A DNA stretch of 13,718 bases, from positions 1 to 13,718 of the forward strand of contig CAKQGD010000045.1 of assembly GCA_934232845.1 (NCBI GenBank), written 5' to 3'. This DNA is from an uncultured Oscillospiraceae bacterium. GTDB taxonomy: Bacteria; Bacillota; Clostridia; Oscillospirales; Ruminococcaceae. Below the pieces are notes generated by a model. It saw only the letters and a program-made list of their open reading frames with translations, did not search any database and was not told the DNA's origin. Position numbers and translations under genes: made by a program. The stretch's first letter is position 1. Every line of letters begins with the position of its first letter. This document shows, one piece after another, positions 6,179 to 13,718 of this stretch.

Positions 6179-7041
6179 TACCCCCTGCGTTTCATTTTTT
6201 CATTTAGAATATGGTAAAAATTGTGCCCATGCAGACAAATAAACCTTGTGCGAAAGCGCGACTTTCGAATGATGACAATATCGTTCTGTGCAACAGCGTC
6301 CACAGGACGTCCGTCGGCGACAAGATAAAATGCATCCGTACCGCTGTCCGGTGAGTGCGCTGTCAGTATCTTGTCTGCGGAGAACACGATGGAACGCGAA
6401 ACAAGGCTGTGCGAGGCCATCGGCGTCATAATAATGCAGTCGATGGTAGGATCTGCAATCGGGCCGCCCGCCGAAAGAGAATATGCCGTCGAACCCGTCG
6501 GCGTCGCAAAGATAATGCCGTCGGCACGGTACACGCCCACCGGACCATCGTTGCAGCACACCTCAATATCAAACACACGGCCGAAATCCGGACGGGAAAA
6601 CACAATGTCGTTGATCGCTCTGACCGTTTTCTTTTTTCGTTCCGGGCGAATAATCTCGGCCTCAAGAACGAGACGTTCCTCTACCGTATAACGCCCGGCG
6701 ACAAAATCTGCAAGCGGTGAAAGGTCGTCAAGTTCCATCTGCGCCAAAAAGCCGAGCCGTCCGGCATTGATGCCGAGAACAGGTTTTTCCCAAATCATCG
6801 CGTCGGCGGCGGCGTGAAAGATTGTTCCGTCCCCTCCCACAGCGATGACTGCATCACAAAGGGAAAAAAGCTCCTCCCGCGCAGCGGTAAAGCCGCAGTC
6901 CTTTGGAGAAAGAGAAAATCTTTCTGCATCCTGCGAAAAAATCAGAGGCTCAATGTCAAACTCTTTTAAAGCCGTTATCACGCGTTTGGTAATCACATCC
7001 GCGTTCGGCACATCTGTTTTTATTACAAGAGATACCCGCAA
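6178..7041 (-). CDS. nadK: NAD kinase
   Basis: Phosphorylates NAD to NADP in the cytoplasm, the sole route to NADP. The 287-residue protein has the catalytic GGDGT (69-73), GINAGRLGFLA (90-100), NDIVFSR (144-150, where many homologues have NE), a long TPTGSTAYSLSAGGP motif (180-194) and a C-terminal FYLVADGRP segment (238-246). It begins with TTG at 7041, preceded by AAGGGGGGAG at suitable distance; no ATG or GTG nearby would keep the conserved first strand. It is separated from tlyA by 125 bases without a clear terminator or promoter, and overlaps argR by one base (TAATG), implying coupled translation. Confidence 0.95.
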   Translation of the reverse strand: MRVSLVIKTDVPNADVITKRVITALKEFDIEPLIFSQDAERFSLSPKDCGFTAAREELFSLCDAVIAVGGDGTIFHAAADAMIWEKPVLGINAGRLGFLAQMELDDLSPLADFVAGRYTVEERLVLEAEIIRPERKKKTVRAINDIVFSRPDFGRVFDIEVCCNDGPVGVYRADGIIFATPTGSTAYSLSAGGPIADPTIDCIIMTPMASHSLVSRSIVFSADKILTAHSPDSGTDAFYLVADGRPVDAVAQNDIVIIRKSRFRTRFICLHGHNFYHILNEKMKRRG

Positions 7042-7166
7042 GGCGGCTCTCCCCCCTTTTTAACAAGGTTCTGCAGGGCAGGCTGTTATTTCCATAAGAC
7101 CTCAAAACACTCTGCAGCTTTTATCACTTTATAAATTTTATGAATAGACCGTTTGTCCTTATACTC

Positions 7167-7973
7167 TTATGCATCAAGCGCGGCGTGTGCTTCCTGCACC
7201 GCTGCGGCGGCAGCTTCTTCCTCCACAAGGCGAAGGCTCTGGCCATCTTTCGCAAGATACAGCAGATATTCGATGTTTCCTTCCGGTCCTTTCACAGGTG
7301 AAAAGCTGATATCCTTTACAGTAAATCCAAGTCCTAATGCATGGACAATGATCTTTTCTATCACTTCGAGATGAACAGCGGGATCCCGCACCACACCTTT
7401 TTTCCCGACCTTCTCGCGTCCCGCCTCAAACTGCGGCTTAATGAGACAAACCGCCTCACCCCCGTCTTTCAGAAGGCGATATGCAACGGGAAGAATCAGC
7501 GTCAATGAGATAAAGGAGACATCCACACTGATAAAATCCACAGGTGCGTCGATTTCTTCTCCGGTCAGATAGCGGATATTGGTGCGCTCAAAGTTTACAA
7601 CACGCGCATCGCTGCGCAGACTCCATGCAAGCTGTCCATATCCCACATCAAACGCATAGACCTTTTTCGCGCCGTTCTGCAGCATACAATCGGAAAACCC
7701 GCCGGTAGACGCGCCAAAATCGCAGCAAGTCTTTCCCTTCAGCGTCAAGGGAAAAACCGCAAGGGCCTTTTCCAGCTTCAGACCGCCGCGGCTGACATAA
7801 CGAAGCGTCTCGCCCCGCACCTCAATCCGGTCTGTATCGCGGATCTCTTCGCCCGCCTTATCATATTTCTGGTCATTGACATAGACCTGTCCGGCCATAA
7901 TCAGCGCTTTTGCACGGTCGCGCCCGGAAACAAGTCCGCGCTCTACCAGCGCAATATCCAATCGTTTTTTCAC
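7167..7973 (-). CDS. tlyA: TlyA family rRNA (cytidine-2'-O)-methyltransferase
   Basis: SAM-dependent methyltransferase expected to methylate ribose 2'-OH of cytidine in ribosomal RNA; older annotations call it hemolysin A. The 268-residue protein has an N-terminal S4 RNA-binding domain (1-60; RLDIALVERGLVSGRDRAK), SAM motif DFGASTGGF (85-93), the DVGYGQL segment (109-115) and residues matching the FtsJ-type K-D-K-E tetrad (Lys67, Asp151, Lys179, Glu236). The chosen start is GTG 7973, with AGAGGA seven bases upstream; it overlaps the dxs stop as GTGA. A GTG seven codons earlier (7994) is less likely because it lies upstream of that site. The tail is Ala- and Glu-rich (251-268) beyond the usual domain end. 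Whether it targets 16S, 23S or both cannot be told here. Confidence 0.92.
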   Translation of the reverse strand: MKKRLDIALVERGLVSGRDRAKALIMAGQVYVNDQKYDKAGEEIRDTDRIEVRGETLRYVSRGGLKLEKALAVFPLTLKGKTCCDFGASTGGFSDCMLQNGAKKVYAFDVGYGQLAWSLRSDARVVNFERTNIRYLTGEEIDAPVDFISVDVSFISLTLILPVAYRLLKDGGEAVCLIKPQFEAGREKVGKKGVVRDPAVHLEVIEKIIVHALGLGFTVKDISFSPVKGPEGNIEYLLYLAKDGQSLRLVEEEAAAAAVQEAHAALDA

Positions 7974-9835
7974 GTTGTTTCCTCTTTCATCCACAAAAGC
8001 AGTCCCTCGGCATCAAGGCCGAGCCGCGCCAAGGCCGCTGGCACCGTGCTCTGCGGTACAAAGCCGTCAATGGCGCGCAACGCGGTTTTTCCCCGAAATC
8101 CCGCAAGCGACAGGCGCGCGAGAAACTGCATTCCGATGCCGCCGGCGGCAATTCCTTCCTCTGCGAAGAAAACCCGGCGGTAAGGCATCGCAGCCTTGAC
8201 TGCCTGAGGATCGAGCGGCAGAATTCGGTTTAATTTTAAAACATCCGCTCCCGCCTGATCGGCCGCTTCAAGCGCAGCTGCCGTGATACGTCCGTATGTC
8301 ACAAGAAGGGTGTCGCTCTTTTTGCTTTCTAACACAGTCAAGAGATCATAGGCTGCACCCGTGGGAACATATTCAGAAAGAGACAGCTCTTCCCCGCCGC
8401 GAGGATACCGCACTGCCGCCGGGCCGTCGCAGTCATAAAGCGCCGTATGCAGCATCGCCCGAAGCTCAGCATAATTGCAGGGAGCAAACACGGTCATCCC
8501 CGGAACGGTTGAAAGAAACGCCGCGTCAAAGACGCCTTGATGCGTCTCTCCGTCGTCGCCGACAACACCCGCGCGGTCTACGCCAAGCACAAGATGCCTC
8601 TTTTCAATGGCTGCATCGTGAATCAGCTGATCGTAGGCTCGCTGCAAAAATGTCGAATACACGGCGAACACGGGCTTTTTTCCCCCCGCGGCAAGAGCCG
8701 CGCCAAATGTCGCGCCGAATTCCTCTGCAATGCCCACATCATAGTATCGGCCCTGCTTTTTCCACTTGCGTGAAAAATACTGCAGGCCCGTTCCGTGCTC
8801 CATCGCGGCGGTGATCGTCACAATGTCGGGGTCCTCTCCCGCGAGACGGGCAAGCTCTTTTCCAAATACGGCGGAAAAGCTCTCCCCTGCGGCACAAAGC
8901 GGTTCTCCCGTAGCGGGATCAAATTTTGACACGCCGTGAAACTCTCCGGGATTTTGTTCAGCCGGCGTATAGCCCATTCCTTTTTTCGTCTCAATATGCA
9001 CGAAGGAAGGCCCGTCGTTCTTTTTAGCCTGCGTCAGCACACTGCACAGCGCCGCGAGATCATGCCCATCCACCGGACCAAAATAGGTGAAACCGAATTC
9101 CTCGAAAAAGGTGCTCGGATAGATTGTGCGCTTTAGGATTGTTTTGGATTCCGCAAGGATGTCACGCAGCGGCTTGCCGACGACGGGGATTTTTTTGATC
9201 GTCTGCTCCGTCGCACTCTTTACCCGAAAATATTCCGGCTTGGAGCGAATTACCGAAAGATATTTTGCAAAGGCGCCCTCGTTTTTCGAGATCGCCATTT
9301 CATTGTCGTTGAGAATCACGATGAGATTCTCTTTGCTTTTACCGATATTGTTAAGGCCCTCGTAAATCATGCCCCCGGTAAAAGAGCCGTCACCCACCAC
9401 CGCCGCGACCGTGTGCCGGTCACCGGAAAGGGTCATCGCACGCTTTAATCCGTAGGCCGCCGCCAAAGACGTACTGGCGTGCCCCGCGACAAAACTGTCA
9501 TATTTGCTTTCCGCCGCTTTGGGAAAGCCGGAAATTCCGCCCTCCTGCCGGAGGGTGCCGAAACGGTCGAGACGTCCGGTCAGCATTTTATAGGCATAGC
9601 ATTGATGTCCCACGTCCCACACGATCTTATCCTGCGGCACGTCGAGCACGCGCAGAAGCGCAAGTGTCAGTTCCACACTGCCGAGATTGGATGCGAGATG
9701 TCCCCCCGTGCGGGAAGTCGTCTCAACTAATTCGGCACGAATCTCGCCCGCAAGCGCCTGCAGCTGCGGCAGTGTCATACGCCGCAGAACACGCCGGTCG
9801 CGCGCCGCAGAGCAAAGAAGTTTTTTTTCGTTCAT
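7970..9835 (-). CDS. dxs: 1-deoxy-D-xylulose-5-phosphate synthase
   Basis: Thiamine diphosphate enzyme that joins pyruvate and glyceraldehyde 3-phosphate to make DXP, the entry step of the MEP isoprenoid pathway and a source for thiamine and pyridoxal. The 621 residues are normal length. Landmarks include SRTGGHLASNLG (41-52), WDVGHQCYAYKMLTGR (73-88), the TPP motif GDGSFTGG...NDN (148-178), YSTFLQRAYDQ (393-403) and DRAGVVGDDGETHQG (420-434). The usual AEQHA motif carrying the catalytic Glu reads AEEFGATFGAALA (370-382), so Glu371 is kept but the following Gln-His is Glu-Phe. The start ATG 9835 has AAGGAG upstream. It lies 23 bases after ispA and overlaps tlyA by four bases. Confidence 0.96.
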   Translation of the reverse strand: MNEKKLLCSAARDRRVLRRMTLPQLQALAGEIRAELVETTSRTGGHLASNLGSVELTLALLRVLDVPQDKIVWDVGHQCYAYKMLTGRLDRFGTLRQEGGISGFPKAAESKYDSFVAGHASTSLAAAYGLKRAMTLSGDRHTVAAVVGDGSFTGGMIYEGLNNIGKSKENLIVILNDNEMAISKNEGAFAKYLSVIRSKPEYFRVKSATEQTIKKIPVVGKPLRDILAESKTILKRTIYPSTFFEEFGFTYFGPVDGHDLAALCSVLTQAKKNDGPSFVHIETKKGMGYTPAEQNPGEFHGVSKFDPATGEPLCAAGESFSAVFGKELARLAGEDPDIVTITAAMEHGTGLQYFSRKWKKQGRYYDVGIAEEFGATFGAALAAGGKKPVFAVYSTFLQRAYDQLIHDAAIEKRHLVLGVDRAGVVGDDGETHQGVFDAAFLSTVPGMTVFAPCNYAELRAMLHTALYDCDGPAAVRYPRGGEELSLSEYVPTGAAYDLLTVLESKKSDTLLVTYGRITAAALEAADQAGADVLKLNRILPLDPQAVKAAMPYRRVFFAEEGIAAGGIGMQFLARLSLAGFRGKTALRAIDGFVPQSTVPAALARLGLDAEGLLLWMKEETT

Positions 9836-9858
9836 AGCGGCTCCTTTTCCATAAAATT

Positions 9859-10749
9859 TCAGAAGGTTCGCTTTGAGAGCCGACGCACCAGCTCCGGAAG
9901 AAAGTCATTATCAGGGCAGAGCACAGAAAGCGCCGAAAGCGCCTCTTCGCAGAGAAGTTCCGCCTTTTCTCTCGCGCCTGAAAGGCCCAGCATCGTAACA
10001 AAAGTATTTTTCTGTTCTGCGGCGTCGCTTCCGACAGGTTTGCCGAGAGCAGCCGCATCGCCCGTCACATCGAGAATATCGTCCACTACCTGAAAAGCTT
10101 CTCCTATTGCCGCACCGAAACGCCTCACAGCGGAAATTGCGTCTTTTTGCCCGGCACAGATACAGCCGGTCTCTGCCGCCGCAGTCAAAAGCGCGCCGGT
10201 CTTCATCGCAGCCATCGCACGGTGCTGCGCGGGCGTCAGAGGACACCCCTCATACTCGACGTCGATGCTCTGACCGCCGAGCATGCCGTATTCGCCGATT
10301 GCCTGCGCCAAACAGCGCACAAGCAAAAGCGCTTTTTCAGCGCCGAGCCTCTGCACCGTATCCTCGTTCGAAAGCGTCTCAAAGGCCAGCGTCTGCAAAC
10401 CGTCTCCGGCCAGAACCGCAGCCGCCTCGCCAAAGGCAACATGGCACGAGGGCTTGCCGCGGCGCAGATCGTCGTCATCCATACAAGGCAAATCATCGTG
10501 GATCAGAGAATAGGCATGCGCCATCTCAAGAGCACACGCAGCGGGAATTGCATCCCTGCGGTTTCCTCCGAGTGCCGCGCAGGTTTCCAGCGCGAGCACG
10601 GCGCGCACACGCTTGCCTCCGCCGAGCAGACTGTAGCGCATCGCATCCAGAACTTTTTTCTGCAGCAGATCATCCGGCGCCGCCAGAGAAACGGCAAGTG
10701 CCGCCTCTACCGCCGTACAGTCCTCTTGGTATCTTTCTTCATAAGTCAT
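9859..10749 (-). CDS. ispA: Polyprenyl (farnesyl) diphosphate synthase
   Basis: Short-chain trans-prenyltransferase that condenses IPP with DMAPP and geranyl diphosphate, most likely to farnesyl diphosphate. The 296-residue all-helical protein has GGGKRVR (43-49), the first Asp-rich motif in SLIHDDLPCMDDDDLRRG (81-98), KTG (183-185), the second Asp-rich motif DDILD (223-227), GKP (236-238) and KNTFVT (247-252). The two-residue insertion inside the first motif (DDLPCMDDDD) is typical of bacterial type FPP synthases, but geranylgeranyl product cannot be excluded. The start abuts the xseB stop directly (TAA-ATG) with GGGAGG upstream. Adjacent dxs gives a pathway link. Confidence 0.93.
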   Translation of the reverse strand: MTYEERYQEDCTAVEAALAVSLAAPDDLLQKKVLDAMRYSLLGGGKRVRAVLALETCAALGGNRRDAIPAACALEMAHAYSLIHDDLPCMDDDDLRRGKPSCHVAFGEAAAVLAGDGLQTLAFETLSNEDTVQRLGAEKALLLVRCLAQAIGEYGMLGGQSIDVEYEGCPLTPAQHRAMAAMKTGALLTAAAETGCICAGQKDAISAVRRFGAAIGEAFQVVDDILDVTGDAAALGKPVGSDAAEQKNTFVTMLGLSGAREKAELLCEEALSALSVLCPDNDFLPELVRRLSKRTF

Positions 10750-10938
10750 TTATCCATCCTCCCGCAGATCGGAAAGCGTCTCCAGTTTTGTATGCGCATC
10801 GGCAAGGCGCTTTTCGCATGTCCGAAGCAGGAGAACTCCCTCTTCATACAGGGCAAGGGAATCCTCAAGCGTCGAACGTCCGCCGCCGAGCGTCTCGATA
10901 ATCTCATCCAGACGCTGTAAAGATTCTTCAAATGTCAT
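10750..10938 (-). CDS. xseB: Exodeoxyribonuclease VII small subunit
   Basis: A 62-residue helical protein that binds the extended helices of XseA to form exonuclease VII. It has the family pattern FEESLQRLDEIIETL (3-17), LEDSLALYEEGVLLL (24-38) and a closing helix to residue 56. Length is normal. The ATG at 10938 overlaps the end of xseA by 11 bases and has GGAGG nine bases before it, consistent with translational coupling and stoichiometric assembly. Confidence 0.95.
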   Translation of the reverse strand: MTFEESLQRLDEIIETLGGGRSTLEDSLALYEEGVLLLRTCEKRLADAHTKLETLSDLREDG

Positions 10939-12139
10939 CTTGTATTACCTCCGTTACGACGGACAGCAGTCGTCCCTCGGCAAAACGCGTCTCTACCGTA
11001 TCCCCCGCCAAAAGCTGTGACACGTTTTGCAGAGGAACGCCGTTCTTTTGCGTAATCGAATATCCGCGCGCCAGCACACGAAGAGGGCTGAGCAAATCAA
11101 GCTGACCCGCCCGGGTCAATATCTTTTCTTCCTGCCTGCGCAAAAGATCCGATCGAAGATTATGCATCTTTTCTGTGATATTATACAATCTTTTTTCCTG
11201 CTCAGCAAGAAGAAAAGCGGAATCTAAAGAAGAAATTTTGGATTTTCTTTCTGAAAACAGACGATCGTTCTCATTCAGACGAAATCGAATCGCCGCAGAG
11301 AGAGCTTCTCCCTTTTGAGAAAGGCGCACACGCAGATCTTCTCTGCCGCCGAGCGCAATCTCCGCGGCTGCCGTCGGGGTGGCTGCGCGGCAGTCCGCGG
11401 CCCAGTCGCAGAGCGTCGTGTCTGTCTCGTGACCCACCGCTGAAATCACCGGAATCGGCGAAGACGCCACGGCACGCACCGACTCTTCTTCCTGAAAAGC
11501 CCACAAATCCTCGGCGGATCCGCCGCCGCGCGCCAGCAAAATCACGTCGCTGCGCCCATCCTCACCCAAAAGGCGAATCGCCCGCGCGACAGAGGCGGCT
11601 GCTTCCCTGCCCTGTACGGCCGCGGGAGCAAGCAGCAAACGGAGATCCGGCGCTTTTCTTTCGACCACACTCAGAATGTCATGCAGCACTGCGCCCTGCG
11701 GCGAGGTGACAATGCCGATTACACCGGGATTTTTCGGCAGAGGGCGCTTTTTCTCCTGAGAAAACAAACCCTCCTCCGTCAGGCGGCGGCGCAGCTGTTC
11801 GAGCATCACTGCGCGCGCTCCTGCGCCGTCCGGTACAAGCTCAGACACGGTGAGCTGATAAAGCCCGTCCCGTTCGTACAGCGTGACCGCGCCGCGCGCC
11901 AGCACACTCATGCCGTTTTCCGGAATAAAGCGAAGAAGAGCCGCATTGGAGCGAAACATCACCGCGCGCACCGAAGCGGCCTCATCCTTGAGGGAAAAAT
12001 AATAATGCCCGGAGGCCGGATAATAGGAAAGATTTGAAATCTCACCGCGAAGATAAACCTCTGAAAGCTGCGGCGCAGACTCAAGCAGAGACCGTACAAA
12101 GCGATTAAGCTGAGACACGCGCAGAACCGGGATGGGCAT
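10928..12139 (-). CDS. xseA: Exodeoxyribonuclease VII large subunit
   Basis: Catalytic subunit of the single-strand-specific exonuclease that degrades DNA from both ends to oligonucleotides in repair. The 403-residue protein has an N-terminal OB-fold (about 1-105; GEISNLSYYPASGHYYFSLKD-type segment), a catalytic domain with GIVTSPQGAVLHD (142-154), RGGGSAEDLWAF (204-215), GHETD (236-240) and ATPTAAAE (253-260), then a coiled-coil arm (about 265-345) and the terminal LARGYSIT segment (356-363). It is a little shorter than the Bacillus protein of about 450 residues, mainly in the coiled arm. AAAGGAG lies about 12 bases before the ATG, slightly far. It follows the TsaD-like gene after 46 bases. 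Confidence 0.96.
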   Translation of the reverse strand: MPIPVLRVSQLNRFVRSLLESAPQLSEVYLRGEISNLSYYPASGHYYFSLKDEAASVRAVMFRSNAALLRFIPENGMSVLARGAVTLYERDGLYQLTVSELVPDGAGARAVMLEQLRRRLTEEGLFSQEKKRPLPKNPGVIGIVTSPQGAVLHDILSVVERKAPDLRLLLAPAAVQGREAAASVARAIRLLGEDGRSDVILLARGGGSAEDLWAFQEEESVRAVASSPIPVISAVGHETDTTLCDWAADCRAATPTAAAEIALGGREDLRVRLSQKGEALSAAIRFRLNENDRLFSERKSKISSLDSAFLLAEQEKRLYNITEKMHNLRSDLLRRQEEKILTRAGQLDLLSPLRVLARGYSITQKNGVPLQNVSQLLAGDTVETRFAEGRLLSVVTEVIQDDI

Positions 12140-12185
12140 TTCAGCGTTTCACTCCTTTGATAATCCGGGGAAAATATCTTTTGGA

Positions 12186-13115
12186 TCACAAATCCGCTCG
12201 GCCTCGATATGCGGTCAAAACCGCGATTCCCGCCGCGTTGTCCGCGGAAAAAACGGGCGGCGCGAAAATACCGCCGAAGCGCTCTTCGATTGCGGCACGG
12301 ATGATCGTGTTGGACATCACCCCGCCCGCAAACAGCATGGTGGAAAGTCCCGTCTGCTCCTTGGCGTTTTCTGCCATGAGCGTCAGCGCCGCAAGAATAG
12401 AATCCAAACAAAAACGCGCCACATCACAAGGGGCTTCTTCCCGTTCCTTCATCGCGCGGCATTGATTTTCGACGCCGGATAAACACGGCCCGCCGTCTGT
12501 GAAAGCCATGCGGGGATGATAACGCTTCTGCGACGTCTGCGCCAGCGCATCGAGCGCAGGCCCCGCCGGAAACGGCAGGCCCAGCATCCCGCCGACGCGG
12601 TCTACAACCTGCCCGGCGTTAAGATCGTTTGTCGCCGCAAGGCGTGTGATCTTTCCCTCAGGCAGACAGTCCACAAGCAGACACTCGGTCGTACCGCCGG
12701 AGAGATGAAACGCAACAAACCGCTCTTTCAGCAGATCAAGCCTGTCTGCACCGTAAAGCGCCGCCGCCACATGCCCCGCTTGATGCGAAAAGCGAAACAG
12801 CGGCACATGCATCGCCGCAGCCGCCGTCTGTGCAGCCATAACCCCAGCCAAAAAGCACGGCATATACGAGCCTTCTGCGTCGCGCGGTCTCTCGGATACG
12901 CCGATTGCCGCAAAAGGACCCGCATCCTTTTGCATCAGCTCCTCCATCAATGTGCCCAATGCTTTGACATGAGAAAAAACGGCATCGCTCTGCCGAAGGC
13001 CAAGGCAGCCCTCCGGGACAGGCAGAAGCCGTTTCTGCTGTTCGACTCGACCCGCGCGCCACACCGCGCAGGAGGTCGTATAGTTGCTGGTATCGATTCC
13101 GAGAAAGCCGTCCAT
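12186..13115 (-). CDS. TsaD-like peptidase M22 family protein (divergent paralog)
   Basis: A 309-residue ASKHA-fold protein related to TsaD (Gcp), the enzyme that transfers threonylcarbamoyl to tRNA A37, but clearly divergent. It keeps FLGIDTSNYTTS (4-15, phosphate-binding loop), the HxxxH metal ligands His111 and His115, a VDRVGGMLGLPFPAGP segment (171-186), AGGVMSN (263-269) and ADN (291-293) with the third metal-ligand Asp. It lacks the usual VPELASRxH segment, and the SGGHT motif reads SGGTT (139-143). TsaD itself is usually 330-345 residues. ATG 13115 is preferred over TTG 13124 because AGAGGA lies at correct distance from the ATG but touches the TTG. It is six bases from nusB. Its function is unknown: a second TsaD-like protein or the only one cannot be decided here. 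Confidence 0.8.
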   Translation of the reverse strand: MDGFLGIDTSNYTTSCAVWRAGRVEQQKRLLPVPEGCLGLRQSDAVFSHVKALGTLMEELMQKDAGPFAAIGVSERPRDAEGSYMPCFLAGVMAAQTAAAAMHVPLFRFSHQAGHVAAALYGADRLDLLKERFVAFHLSGGTTECLLVDCLPEGKITRLAATNDLNAGQVVDRVGGMLGLPFPAGPALDALAQTSQKRYHPRMAFTDGGPCLSGVENQCRAMKEREEAPCDVARFCLDSILAALTLMAENAKEQTGLSTMLFAGGVMSNTIIRAAIEERFGGIFAPPVFSADNAAGIAVLTAYRGRADL

Positions 13116-13120
13116 CGCCG

Positions 13121-13549
13121 TCAATCCTCTTTTTCTTCGCCGGCGTCCTTTTGGATCGGCTCGTTTTTCGCCATGGCGCCCAGTACGCCGTTCGCAAACA
13201 GAGCGTCCTCCTCAGAGGCGTATTTTTTCAAAAGCTCGACCGCCTCGTTGATCGTGACTGCGACGGGAACATCCGGCCGGTAGAGCAGCTCGCAGGCAGC
13301 AAGGCGCAGCGCCGCCAGCGTCAGGCGCGGCAGACGGCTGAGTTTCCAGTTGTTGAGATAACGGGCGATTACTTCATCGAGTTCAGCGGTTTTTTCATCG
13401 CAGAGAGCCGCTAATTCCCTCGCAAAGTCGTTGAGCTGCAGCGCTTCTCCTTCCAGAGAAATCTCCATCAGCTCCTGCACCGGTTCGCCGCGGACGGTGC
13501 GCTGGTATGTCAAAAAAAATGCGGCTTCTCGCGCTTCGGTTCGTTTCAC
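13121..13549 (-). CDS. nusB: Transcription antitermination factor NusB
   Basis: All-helical RNA-binding protein that with NusE (S10) binds boxA and supports antitermination in rRNA operons. The 142 residues include the N-terminal TEAREAAFFLTYQ helix (4-16), a middle ARYLNNWKLSRLPRLTLAALRLAACELLYR region with the conserved basic face (61-91), and PVAVTINEAVELLKKYASEEDALFANGVL (95-123), the most conserved NusB block. GTG 13549 is the start, with AAGGAG eight bases upstream. A short acidic tail (EEKED) follows. It is the first gene of the minus-strand cluster after the terminator at 13579-13615. Confidence 0.96.
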   Translation of the reverse strand: MKRTEAREAAFFLTYQRTVRGEPVQELMEISLEGEALQLNDFARELAALCDEKTAELDEVIARYLNNWKLSRLPRLTLAALRLAACELLYRPDVPVAVTINEAVELLKKYASEEDALFANGVLGAMAKNEPIQKDAGEEKED

Positions 13550-13578
13550 GTCTTGTCTCCTTCATCGGTCGGACAAAA

Positions 13579-13615
13579 GCATACCCTCCCGTTTTTTTCG
13601 CAGGGGAGGGTATGC
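13579..13615 (-). terminator. Intrinsic terminator between the Asp23-family gene and nusB
   Basis: A perfect 12-bp inverted repeat has arms GCATACCCTCCC (13579-13590) and GGGAGGGTATGC (13604-13615) around a 13-base loop. Read leftward it is followed by TTTTG, a short U-run. It separates the upstream gene from nusB. No consensus promoter is visible in the 30 bases left before nusB, so partial read-through or a promoter overlapping the hairpin is likely. Confidence 0.8.
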
Positions 13616-13626
13616 GAAAATTTCTC

Positions 13627-13718
13627 TCAATTCTCTTTCACGGTTTCGTAGTGCACGCCGGCAGCAACAATATTCACCTTGGAAACCGTCACACCGGTCA
13701 TGTTCTGCACGGCCTCTT
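13627..13718 (-). CDS. Asp23/Gls24 family protein, C-terminal end (partial)
   Basis: Only the last 29 codons are in the window; the gene continues past the right edge. The visible residues (EAVQNMTGVTVSKVNIVAAG near the edge, then VHYETVKEN and a TGA stop) match the closing strand of Asp23/Gls24 (YloU/YqhY-type) proteins, where a VxxMTGxxVxxVNxxVxGV pattern is typical. These small cytoplasmic or membrane-associated proteins are linked to envelope stress or fatty acid metabolism. In Bacillus a member (yqhY) sits directly upstream of nusB, which supports the call. Confidence 0.8.
   Translation of the reverse strand, partial: EAVQNMTGVTVSKVNIVAAGVHYETVKEN

Noticed and set aside
7060..7095. 11-codon mini-ORF (MEITACPAEPC) just before nadK on the minus strand, with GAGG four bases upstream
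   Set aside because: The spacing of the binding site is poor, the ORF is very short and it has no run of regulatory codons or paired terminator. It could be a leader peptide but chance is the simpler explanation.
7130..7146. AT-rich palindrome in the tlyA-nadK gap as an ARG box for ArgR
   Set aside because: ATAAATTTTAT is symmetric, but comparison with the ARG box pattern leaves the key G and C positions unmatched. No clear promoter accompanies it.
1..13718. CRISPR arrays, tRNA or rRNA genes, insertion sequences, phage or known defence genes
   Set aside because: No regularly spaced repeats, cloverleaf-like sequences, transposase or integrase ORFs, or terminal inverted repeats with target duplications were seen on either strand by reading.

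Overview
The window is a stretch of bacterial chromosome that looks like a low-to-mid GC Firmicute, most likely a member of the Clostridia (Oscillospirales/Ruminococcaceae-like). The reasons are strong AGGAGG-type ribosome binding sites, frequent GTG/TTG starts, a T-box riboswitch, and the Firmicutes gene order nusB - xseA - xseB - ispA - dxs - tlyA - nadK - argR - recN, all on the minus strand. This assignment is an inference from gene content and order; no 16S gene is present.

Left part (1-2403, plus strand): a compact five-gene operon preceded by a promoter. It encodes a PadR-type repressor, a DUF1700/HAAS-type membrane protein, an 89-residue membrane protein that is a duplicate of the C-terminal membrane half of the preceding gene, a 32-residue single-span microprotein that conventional annotation would probably miss, and a 222-residue membrane-anchored extracytoplasmic protein. 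Three of the four gene junctions are the same 8-nt stop/start overlap (ATGCRTAA), and the last gene also begins with this octamer. This operon is the least ordinary part of the window. It resembles the PadR-DUF1700-DUF4097 envelope modules of Firmicutes, but the duplication and microprotein look lineage-specific.

Middle (2364-4013, minus strand): tyrS, with a shared convergent terminator at its end and a complete tyrosine T-box leader in front (specifier UAC, antiterminator with the UGGUACC bulge, long intrinsic terminator). It is driven by a consensus promoter (TTGACA-17-TATAAT) whose -35 box overlaps the recN stop codon.

Right part (4010-13718, minus strand): a tightly packed housekeeping cluster. 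In transcription order it runs: the end of an Asp23/Gls24-family gene, a terminator, nusB, a divergent TsaD-like (peptidase M22 family) gene, xseA, xseB, ispA, dxs, tlyA, nadK, argR, recN. Functions are rRNA transcription antitermination, exonuclease VII, isoprenoid precursor synthesis (DXP entry step plus prenyl chain elongation), rRNA 2'-O-methylation, NADP supply, arginine-dependent regulation and double-strand break repair. Several neighbours abut or overlap (nusB/M22, xseA/xseB, xseB/ispA, dxs/tlyA, nadK/argR), which suggests translational coupling. The spoIVB-spo0A pair that often follows recN in spore formers is not here.

I saw no tRNA, rRNA, CRISPR array, insertion sequence or phage gene. 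Apart from the PadR operon and a few sequence oddities (a diverged motif in DXS, the TsaD paralog in the position where folD often sits), the window is ordinary core chromosome. I do not see convincing evidence for a wholly new defence or mobile system.
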